NCBI GenBank assembly: GCA_026545765.1
Contig: CM048839.1
Coordinates: forward strand, 58,339,677 to 58,403,676
Direction: 5' to 3'
Source of the DNA: Plantago major
Taxonomy: Eukaryota; Streptophyta; Magnoliopsida; Lamiales; Plantaginaceae
DNA: 64,000 nt
Numbering within the stretch: position 1 is the stretch's first letter; every line of letters starts with the position of its first letter. The position numbers and the translations under genes were made by a program. The notes under the pieces were generated by a model. The model ran no database searches. It saw only the letters and a program-made list of their open reading frames with translations, and was not told the DNA's origin. Below are positions 47,391-55,759 of this stretch, one piece after another.

Positions 47391-48066
47391 GGTTGCTAAA
47401 CACCGAGTAGTTTGCGAATAATACTGAAGTATGTAATAAAGAAGTTGGTTATATAATATTGAAACGAAACTAGGCATTTATATAGAGAATTCATTCAGAC
47501 GCAAAATTCACGAAACAGTTCCGAAATTTGTACGCTAATACATTTTGGGGGGGCGGACAGCTTCGCTACGATGGGAATTTGTCCGCTCCTGTAGCGGACT
47601 GGCAGTCCGCTACAGTAGCGGAAGCTGTCCGCTACAGTAACGGACAGCTTCCGCTACAGTAGCGGGGAATATGTCCGCTACAGTAGCGGACAAATTCCCC
47701 GCTACTGTAGCGGAAGCTGTCCGCTACTGTAGCGGACAGCTTCCGCTACAGTAGCGGATGAATTTTGTCCGCTACTGTAGCGGACTGGCAGTCCGCTACA
47801 GTAACGGACAAAATTACCCCCCCAGAATGTACTGTAGCGGACTGGTTTTGTTGTTTTGGGGGGAAAAAAATTCCCCACCCCCTTAAATTCATTTGGGGAC
47901 AAACTTATATCTTCTATAAATCTTGCACAAGTACTTCTGGCAGTCCACAACATAGCAACGCAATTAATATAACCCCAAACACATTTCCATTCCCAAACAA
48001 CATTCCGAATATTTAAAATCGGAAACACTACCATTAAAAAGCCCATTACATCCACATAAGTATATT
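47391..48066. promoter_or_regulatory. Shared 5' region between the divergent PMD and transposase genes
   Basis: This 676-bp region lies between the two start codons. Its centre (47539-47850) is filled with CCGCTAC-N-GTAGCGG dyads. Because the genes point away from each other, it must hold the promoters of both. No clear TATA box was picked out. Confidence 0.6.
47539..47850. repeat. Array of about ten CCGCTAC-N-GTAGCGG dyads
   Basis: Near-perfect 15-19 bp palindromes such as GTCCGCTACAGTAGCGGAC recur about every 20-30 bp. They are arranged so that larger inverted repeats form, for example GGACAGCTTCCGCTACAG on one side and its complement on the other around 47640-47720. The array is bordered by ACATTTTGGGGGGG and the inverted complement CCCCCCCAGAATGT, so it may itself be a foldback insertion. 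It is GC-rich in an AT-rich element. Confidence 0.85.
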
Positions 48067-50630
48067 ATGAGTTATTCAAGTGATTCGTCTACACAGTCTG
48101 ATGAATACCCAGACTGCACGGATATTTTCATAACTAGAGAGATTTTCGACTCTCGAATTGAAGCAGAAGCCTGGGTTCGTATTATTGGCAGGGAAAACAA
48201 TATGTTCTTCGCGATCACGCATTCTAGAGAAAACAACGTGTACATGGGTTGTGAGTCTGGTGGTGCCTACAGGGTCACGACTCCAACGAACCCGGATGCA
48301 ATATCTAGAAATTCAACCGGGACAAAAAAACAATCTTGCCCATTTCAGGTGAAGCTGCATGAAGGGCAACCGGGTAACTGGACAGTTGAGGTAAAAGACG
48401 GGCACCAACGGCACAATCACAAACTCGGTAAATACCCCCACACACGTCAGCAGCGAAGTTGACCCCGGAAGAGCACTTGCGAGTGGTTCAAATGTTGCGT
48501 TCCGGTATGACTCCTGTAGCAACGCTTGTACAACTCCAACAAGAATTTCAAAAAGCTGCAAGATTTTACAACATATATACAATCGACGGAAAAGATCAGC
48601 GTACGGAGATGGGCGAGATGGATCCCATGGAATATTTTATCCATTTGTTGCGGCAACACAGTTACATATATTATGCAATCAAACAGCCGGGTACTGACAT
48701 ATTGGGTGGATTTTTCTTAGCTCATCCGAACACGAAGTCAATGATCACTTTGTTCCCTGAAGTTGTCCTCATGGATGCTACGTCAAGAGGCAATTTGCGA
48801 CATGCCATTGGTCAAGTGATTGGCATTTTACCAATGGCAAAACTACCACATAGCTTTCATTTTCGTCTCGAGCGAGAAGACAAAGAAGTTATGTGTGGGG
48901 CTTACGATTGCTGGTATTGCTACGAGAATGTGGTGTCTTGCCAGGGGTATTCGTGACGGACAGAGAGTTAGCCGCAATGTGTGCCATAAAAGAGGTATTT
49001 CCAGAGGCATCACATCTACTGTGTCGGAGGCACATTTCTAAGGATGCGAGCATATGTAAGTAAAGTCATGGGGAACCAAGAAGTACGCATGCAAAGTGAC
49101 TACAAGGTGGCAACGGATCGTCAAAGCTAATACTCCGGAAGAGTATGAGGAGGTCATTGCGAAATGGCGAGAGGCTGGAGGAAGCAACCAGCGATCATGG
49201 CGTCATCAGGAGAATTTGGTTGGACCCATACCACGACCGATTAAATGGAACGCTGATTGAAATACATCCCGCACTTTGGAACTCAAACGAGCAGGTAATT
49301 CATTTTGTAATTAAGTTTATTTCTTAATGCCTCGTGATCATTTAATTAGAGTAAGTTCCAAACCGACATTCAACAATGTAAATTGGTTAGAGTCGAAAGT
49401 GCGCACTCGAGGTACAAGTATTGGATGGGGACTTCGAACTCAAAGTTCCACAGAAAGTTCCCGAAGCTGCATCGACTACTTGAAATGCATTTTGATGCAA
49501 TCCGCTCAGAGTTTGAGAAAGCACACACGAAACATCCTCACGTCACGGATCGTGGGATCTTTCGCAAGCTAGGAGTGTGGTTTCACATCTTGCCATTAAG
49601 AAAATTGTTCAGAAAGAGCCAACGCGTTGATCCGGTGAATGTGACCATGCTTATGCGTACTGGGGACTACCATGCGCATGTGAATTGCAATCAAGAGTGT
49701 GACAAGGAAGTGCATCTTTCCCACTAAAAATATCCACCGATTAAGCGTACGCTTCATATGGGGGAACCATACCAGATTAGGCAACAGACTGTACGGGACG
49801 AGTTTGATGATTGGTACAGGGACCGTAGGGAGTCTGCCAGTGAGGACGAACTCCGATCAATTATCGATTCGGATGGATCCGCATCTACATACACGTATCT
49901 GGAGGAACCACCAATCAGACACAAGAAGAAATTTGGTAGATGACCGAGCACTGGGAGCGGGATCCCGCCCGGTGGGAGGATCAAACCGCTAACCAATCTC
50001 GGATCGGCAACACTAACAATGCAGTGCAATTCAAGTGCAGTCCGTCATTCATCTATCAAAGTCGATGCCACCACAAGGTCTGCGCAACATTCGAGGTTGG
50101 AGGACGTCCAAGGCGATGGCAATTGTGGATACAGATGTATAGCACAACTCCAGTACGGAGAACAAACAGAGTGGCTGCGCGTTAGGGGTGATCTTATTGA
50201 GGAGTTGGCAAACCACACACAACTATACATCGCGGAGATGGGGGCAGCACGGGTCAGCGAAATAATAAGTGCACTCAGCTGGTTTGCAGGACCATGCGAC
50301 AACCAGTATTGGTTTACACTCCCAGATATGGGCCTACTAACAGCAACGACATATCAACGGGTGTTCGTCACATATGTTTTTCATGGATCTACCACATACT
50401 TGCCCTTGGAATGTCGTACCGACCTAGACTCAGCAGCTCCGGACCCTCCACAGGCAAACCAAGAGTGGACAGTCGGGTTTGTCAGTAATAGTCACTATAT
50501 TCGACTGCGCGTTGTCCGTGAATGTCCACTTCCACCACTCTTTCCGACATGGCGAACCTACACAGAACAAAGAACAATGCATTGGCTGCAACATTATTCC
50601 GTTAGGTTACGTCAATGGTTTTCAGTGTAG
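48067..50630 (+). pseudogene. Transposase-OTU fusion gene of Mutator-like element 2
   Basis: From ATG at 48067 a WRKY-GCM1/FAR1-type zinc finger is visible: Cys at 48250, CPF near 48337 and HNH at 48412-48420. The MULE transposase core follows, with VVLMDAT (Asp at 48774) and VTDRELAAMCAI (Asp at 48959), then LLCRRHISKDAS and VESAHSRYKYW. The C-terminal part is an OTU cysteine-protease domain with DGNC (50115-50126) and SHYIRL (His 50493-50495), so its catalytic residues look kept. Frame changes near 48455 and 48945 break the transposase, and a GT-AG intron of about 55 bp ends at 49347. MULE transposases cut and paste the element; OTU enzymes usually remove ubiquitin-like tags. Confidence 0.8.
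50019..50630 (+). CDS. Open OTU domain segment of the transposase fusion
   Basis: These 203 codons are uninterrupted and end the fusion gene. DGNCGYRCIAQLQYGEQ gives the catalytic Asp and Cys. RVSEIISALSWFAGPC and YWFTLPDMGLL follow, and NSHYIRLRVVRECPLPPL contains the probable catalytic His. The same domain in element 1 keeps the order but is frameshifted. Keeping this frame open while the transposase is broken may be chance. It could start inside the larger gene, so a separate start is not implied. Confidence 0.7.
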   Translation: MQCNSSAVRHSSIKVDATTRSAQHSRLEDVQGDGNCGYRCIAQLQYGEQTEWLRVRGDLIEELANHTQLYIAEMGAARVSEIISALSWFAGPCDNQYWFTLPDMGLLTATTYQRVFVTYVFHGSTTYLPLECRTDLDSAAPDPPQANQEWTVGFVSNSHYIRLRVVRECPLPPLFPTWRTYTEQRTMHWLQHYSVRLRQWFSV

Positions 50631-50765
50631 TGAAATCAAATTAGTCGACTATTATATTACTTTCTAATTGTTTTGATCTAAATGAAAAGGATTAGGTGAA
50701 AATTGAGAAAATCGACGCAATTTGGCGTTTTTTGCAACTCATGACGCCAATGTTAACAACGGATT

Positions 50766-51488
50766 GAAACATTAACATACACAAATTAACGACACTAAAC
50801 ATAAATCGCAAAAAAAAAAAAATCGGAAAAAATTTCGTTTAAACAATTCTTTCTTAAAAAATATAGAAGTAAATTTCGGAAAATATTTCGTTTATACAAT
50901 TCCTCCTTTATCTTTAAAATTTTTTTTTTTTTAAAAAAATTCATTTTTTCCCGGGTATGGGCTCAGGAAAAATCCGATTTTAGCAACAGCCGGATTTTTC
51001 GGCGATTTAAATCACGGATTTTTCAAGAAGATTTCATCACGGGAAAAATCGTGATTCTAAAAGCCCGGATTTTTCCAGCGATTAAAAAATGAAATTTTAA
51101 AAAAAAAAAAAAATTTTAAAGATAAAGGAAGAATTGTATAAACGAAATATTTTCCGAAATTTACTTCTATATTTTTAAAGAAAGAATTGTTTAAACGAAA
51201 TTTTTTCCGAATTTTTTTTTTATCGATTTATGTTTAGTGTTGTTAATTCGTGATGCATAATGTTTTTGTATTTGTATAAATGAAAAAATTGAATTTTTTT
51301 TGTCCGATTTATGTTTGGTGTTGTTATATGTTAGATTGTGTGTGTGTTAATGTTTTTACATTTACATAAAAGTCGTTTTGATTTTTGTTGAATATATAAG
51401 TGTTGTTTTGAGATAGGGGCATTTCGGTCAATTTATAAAAAATTTGTGTTGCGTTTAACGATATTTGTGTTGCGTTTAACACACCCCC
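50766..51488 (-). repeat. Right terminal inverted repeat of Mutator-like element 2
   Basis: It is the reverse complement of the left end and has the same internal foldback (50860-50925 against 51120-51190). It ends 140 bp before the carboxylesterase start codon. Confidence 0.85.
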
Positions 51489-51530
51489 ATTCTTGTATGT
51501 AGTAACATAAAAAAAAAAAGGAAAAAGGCA

Positions 51531-51550
51531 TACTATATGTATATATATGT
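51531..51550 (+). promoter_or_regulatory. TATA-like stretch before the carboxylesterase gene
   Basis: TACTATATGTATATATATGT lies 78-97 bp before the chosen ATG and only about 45 bp after the Mutator-like element's right end. It is the only TATA-like sequence there. Anything upstream of 51489 is transposon DNA. Confidence 0.5.
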
Positions 51551-51627
51551 ACATTGTTCAAGCTCCAACACAAAACAACCTGATAGAGACAAAATTTAGC
51601 TCTTCTCATCTCCATCAAACTTTCACA

Positions 51628-52620
51628 ATGTCAATCTTATCCAGCTTCTTCTTCCTGCTCACAGTTATCCTCCTCCACTCATTTCCTATCCCAACAATTT
51701 CCACAAGCTCAAACATACTTTACGACGTTTACCCTTTTGTCCGAGTCTACACTAACGGCACTATCCAACGCTTCTTCGGCCAAGATCGGGTCCCTCCATC
51801 ACCCACCGATCCAACCACATTAGTCCACTCCAAAGACATCCAGATCCAACCCGGACTCTCGGTCCGGATCTTCCTCGCACACAACCCGACCCACAAAAAA
51901 CTCCCTCTCGTAATCTACTTCCACGGTGGCGGCTTCTTCTCCGAATCCGCCTTCTCTCCAACCTACCACCACCACCTCAACTCAATCGCATCGAAAGCCA
52001 AAGTCATCGTGGTTTCCGTCAATTACAGATTAGCCCCTGAATTCTTGCTTCCTGCAGCGTACGAAGACTCATGGGCAGCACTCAAGTGGACATTTTCACG
52101 AAACACCGACATTTGGGTTCGAAACTACGCGGACTTCGCCCGGGTTTACTTGGGCGGAGACAGTGTCGGGGCGAACATAGCCCATCAGATGTCAATCAGG
52201 GTCGGCTCAAATTTTAAGTCGAAAATAGTGGGTATGTTTTTAAGTTGCCCGTATTTTTGGGGGAAGAGAGCTATAGGGAAAGAGGCGGAGTATACGTATT
52301 CGGAAACGCTAGGGAAAGTGTGGACTTATGCGTACCCGAAGTGTCCGGGTGGTCTGGATAACCCGATGGTGAACCCGGGTATGGACCCGGGTTTGAGGAA
52401 TGTGGGGTGTAAGAGGGTGTTGGTTCATGTGGCGGGTTTGGATGTGCTGCGGTATAGAGGTTTGTATTATGGAGAGGTGTTGAAGAAGAGTGGGTGGTGT
52501 GGAGTTGTAAAAGTTGTGGAGGTGCCTAGAGAAGAACATGTCTTCTTCTTGTTGAATTCAACCAGTCCCAACAGCAGAGCTTACATTCAAAAACTCGCTT
52601 ATTTCCTTAATGATCAATAA
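51628..52620 (+). CDS. Plant carboxylesterase (CXE, HSL-like alpha/beta hydrolase)
   Basis: This is a 330-residue intronless gene and the only clear host gene here. The oxyanion motif HGGG is at residues 99-102 and GGDSVGAN at 176-183 supplies the nucleophile Ser179. GLDVLR (Asp272) and EEHVFF (His304) complete a plausible catalytic triad. PFVRVYTNGTIQRF near residue 37 is the usual N-terminal signature of plant CXEs. Family members hydrolyse short-chain esters of hormones or secondary metabolites; the substrate cannot be told. I chose ATG 51628 because family length fits. An in-frame ATG at 51547 would add 27 residues. Residues 1-25 are hydrophobic (SSFFFLLTVILL), suggesting a signal peptide, unlike most cytosolic CXEs. 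Mutator-like element 2 ends 140 bp upstream. Confidence 0.92.
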   Translation: MSILSSFFFLLTVILLHSFPIPTISTSSNILYDVYPFVRVYTNGTIQRFFGQDRVPPSPTDPTTLVHSKDIQIQPGLSVRIFLAHNPTHKKLPLVIYFHGGGFFSESAFSPTYHHHLNSIASKAKVIVVSVNYRLAPEFLLPAAYEDSWAALKWTFSRNTDIWVRNYADFARVYLGGDSVGANIAHQMSIRVGSNFKSKIVGMFLSCPYFWGKRAIGKEAEYTYSETLGKVWTYAYPKCPGGLDNPMVNPGMDPGLRNVGCKRVLVHVAGLDVLRYRGLYYGEVLKKSGWCGVVKVVEVPREEHVFFLLNSTSPNSRAYIQKLAYFLNDQ

Positions 52621-53414
52621 ATTAATTAACATACAGCTACCTACTGCATATGGGAGATCGTTTGTTTGTTTGCTGTATTTTTTTTTCGCTTCTTGTCTGT
52701 TTGTATGACTACCACGAGACCTATGTTGGGTCGCGGCATTAATTTTTGCCGGAATTATGTTATTAATCAATTATTATTTACGTATGTTTAAATTTAAATA
52801 TCGTGCTATAATAAATCTGCATTATTTGTGTATTTTGGATATGTAGTGTATTATCTCTCAATAAGCTAAAATTCTCCAAAAGTGGCTTTTCCCAAGTCAT
52901 TATCTCTAGCTCAGTTGTGAGATTCTTTTACCAAAAACCTTTTCTAATGATTGACATTAGTTTTGGATATGTGTATCAAGATTTTCTTTATACCAATTTG
53001 GATTGAAGTATGTTTTTCCCATCACCTATCCTCCTCACTTCCACTCTTACTTTCTTATACGTCTCGTATTATCATGTTTTCTTCTCTACTAACTTGTTTT
53101 CTCAAGTTGTAAATTTTTATGTCTCACTCTCGTAACCATTGAAGCTAAGTTTGTGAAGTATCTTTCTTCACAAAAAGGGGGAGCTGAGTTGGCATATGGA
53201 CAACAAAGAAAGATCTTAACATGATAGATTGATCATTAAGTATTTAGTGTACTTTTATGAACATGATTCTTAATTGCTTAGTTTACTTGCTTTTGCTTTT
53301 TTACTCCTTGCTAAGATTGCGGGGGAGTTTGTTTAGTTCATGCCTGTGTATATGTAGTTAACAAGTTGTTCAAGTATGTTTTGTGAAGAAAGACAAAAAG
53401 GGGGAGAATGTAAG
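52621..53414. other. Carboxylesterase 3' flank and internal tail of an old copia-like element
   Basis: The first 200 or so bases are probably the gene's 3' untranslated part. From about 52900 the sequence is T-rich and includes CACAAAAAGGGGGAGCTGAG (53166 area) and GACAAAAAGGGGGAGAATG (53391-53409). Such A-rich then G-rich stretches are the polypurine tract of SIRE/Maximus-type copia elements. No gene was seen. Confidence 0.5.
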
Positions 53415-53578
53415 TGTTGAGAGACTAGTGTTCTCGAGACACTAGCTAGCTGTGATATTGGTGTTGCCAGAACACCAGCTAGTTGACATTATGTTTTGTC
53501 TTTATTCACAAACTAATGTGTGCATGGATTTTATAGCAAAAGTGAGTATGTCTGCATCTTGAATTGTTCGAATATAAG
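53415..53578 (+). repeat. Start of a copia-like LTR, interrupted by Tat element 2
   Basis: It begins TGTTGAGAGACTAG a few bases after the polypurine-like stretch. Two hairpins (CTAGTGTTCTCGAGACACTAG-like and TGGTGTTGCCAGAACACCA) follow. It stops at 53578 where Tat element 2 begins. Only one end is visible, so the call is tentative. Confidence 0.45.
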
Positions 53579-54492
53579 TGTTGAGGGGTTGAACCTCAAA
53601 CACTAACTAAACTACTACAAATCCCTAATTTAAGGTCCGCCTCCAACTTGAAGTCCGACCTGGTGACTTGGTCCGAGCTAGGACACCTGAAAAGACTAAG
53701 TGTGGGGGGGGGGGGGGGGTTAGATAGGTGACCCGGTTTGCTAGATGTCAAACCGGGAAGAGTCTTTACTCAAGAGAGAGAGAGGAAGGCTGTCAATGTA
53801 GTAGTTATGAGGAAGGTTATAATATCAAGAATACTTCATTACTTATTACTTGAGACTCTTTTTATCTACCTTAAGGTCTTGGACCTTGTGTTATATTTAT
53901 AGTTATCATGTACGTATGAAGAGGTTCATAAGATGATGCCAAGTGTATGTTCAGGATTTGGACAACAATGCTCCCTTGGCCCATGGCCCAATAGTATGTG
54001 AGGGTCTAATAGATGGGCACGGGAGGGTAGATTGGTCCTTTTCCCTTAGAGTACTATTATTTACGATGGTCCGTGTGAGATCCTTTAGAATGATCCAGCT
54101 CATTGAGTTGGTGCATTCTAGGTAGCTCGGTGTGATGCGAGATACTAGCTGCTCGGAAGTATCTTGGAGGTTCCAGTGCATACGTTTGGTCTTATTGTTA
54201 AGGTGGCGTCCGAGTTTATCTCGTCCGGTCTGTTTGGCATCCTAGGACTGACAGTGTGTGGTACTTGGTGAGACCATGTGACCTTTTGTCAGGTTCGGAA
54301 GTCATGCACCTAGCTAGGTCGGACTAGCTGAAAAGGTGTGTTGACTTGAGCATACTGATTGACCTGGAAGGCTTTCCTTAAGGCGAACTAGCCAAGGTCG
54401 GATAAGTACTAAATTGATTATTTTAGCCTTGATGCGCTCTAGGACACACTCTATGGCGCCCTTAACGGATTGGACATATATCCGTATCAACA
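53579..54492 (-). repeat. 3' LTR of Tat element 2
   Basis: It begins TGTTGAGGGGTTGAACC and ends CCGTATCAACA, close to the ends of element 1's LTRs. An 18-base G run lies at 53703-53720. The flanking base group on the left is ATAAG; the partner duplication is outside the window. Confidence 0.8.
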
Positions 54493-55759
54493 TATGTCCC
54501 CCTAGTTCCCAAGTATCTTAGTAGAAGATAGTTGTGGAACTATTAGTAAAGGAACAAGTGTATTCAGGAGCATGTCCGAATCGTTAATTGTGAGGGATAA
54601 AATCCCTTCTTTTCATGCAAAAAATCCGTATTCGTGTTTCAAGAAATTAATATATCTTTCTCCCCCCCCCCCCCCCCCGCCCTTTCATTCTAGAGTCCGG
54701 GATAGGAAAAATTGCGTACTGTAGATGGAAAAGGTATTTGTATCTGAGATATATCGCGATCCGAATACGGTTTTAGGATTTAAAGAAGTCTCTTGTGGAA
54801 GAGTGTGTAAGAAGTAATCCGTTGGGCTGGATATGTGAAATGGTTTACCTGGGTCGATGAATAGTGATCCAAGAGGCCAAGTAAGTCGTCCGTCCAGTCC
54901 ATGAGTGAGGATCCCGAGATAGTGGAGAATTTCCACAATAAATTTAATGGGGCGTGATGTAATTTCGCCAAATGTGAACCGATGCAACCGTTGGATTGAA
55001 ATGATCAACGGCTGGGGTTGGAGTCCAAGTGATGCGATGCTTCATCTTTCCCAACTAACCCTCTATAAATAGATCGCCAGATTTGTCATTGTCACACTTT
55101 AGCCGACTCGAATCTAGAAATTTCCTAAGCAATCTGAGCAAGTAACTAACTTCGGAACAAGCAAAGTTTTCAGTGAGTAAATCAAAGCATCCGTGCATAT
55201 CACTGTCGGTGAGCTAGCAAAGCTTTGTCGTCTTTCAATCTTCCTCCAGCTATTTTACCAAGTATGTAAATCTGGTCTTCTCTAAATTTTGAGTATTTTT
55301 TCTTCTTCCACGGATGCAAGTATGCTTTGTTGCTTTGTTGAATTCCCGTGCTCGTATACTGTATAGATAGGGTGTTTTCTGCCAAGTAATGTGCTGTATG
55401 CCGAGTTTTGGTGACTCTAGTATTGCATGTGTTCCGTAGTTGAACTATGGTATCAATTTGTAGATATGACTCGTAGATTTGCCTTGTAAATGTGCCATGT
55501 ATGGTAGAATATAGCGCCAGTAGGCTTGTTGAACTTTCTGTTATTGCGCCTTGTGTGGCAGATAGTAGTGCCAATTGGCACATAGAACTCCCCTGTGGCG
55601 TGACCTTGCGTGCCAAGGTAGGCGCCAATAGATAGAGACAATAACCCATAGGAACCCACAATAAAGTGGGATTTTTTCGGATGGGACTTAATAAGCTACA
55701 TAAACGAACTCTCGGACAACCACCATATCATTTTCTACTCCGTTTCCGTGTGCTCTAGG
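54493..55759 (+). other. Leader region of the antisense gene, Tat element 2
   Basis: It holds the polypurine tract (54493-54513 on the minus strand), a long C run near 54663-54678, a TATA box at 55064-55071 and an intron-like leader. The leader's GTATGT donor is near 55262 and its CTCTAG acceptor is right before ATG at 55760. Confidence 0.6.
55064..55071 (+). promoter_or_regulatory. TATA box of the antisense gene, Tat element 2
   Basis: TATAAATA occurs in the same CCCTCTATAAATAGA context as in element 1 (13795), in otherwise poorly conserved surroundings. Confidence 0.65.

Larger units (their letters stand above)
43955..51488. mobile_element. Mutator-like element 2 with transposase-OTU and PMD genes
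   Basis: A 9-bp duplication with one mismatch (ATTCTTGCA at 43946-43954, ATTCTTGTA at 51489-51497) flanks long inverted repeats ending GTTAAACGCAACAC. Size 7.5 kb. The plus strand carries a MURA-like transposase gene whose 3' end encodes an OTU domain. The minus strand carries a PMD gene. Their 5' ends face each other across a 0.68 kb region with a dense array of short palindromes. This appears close to the complete parent layout for which element 1 is a deletion derivative, but the transposase is disabled by frameshifts. Confidence 0.85.

Noticed and set aside
47539-47850. CRISPR array
   Set aside because: The repeats are palindromic with no unique equal-length spacers and lie in a plant transposon.
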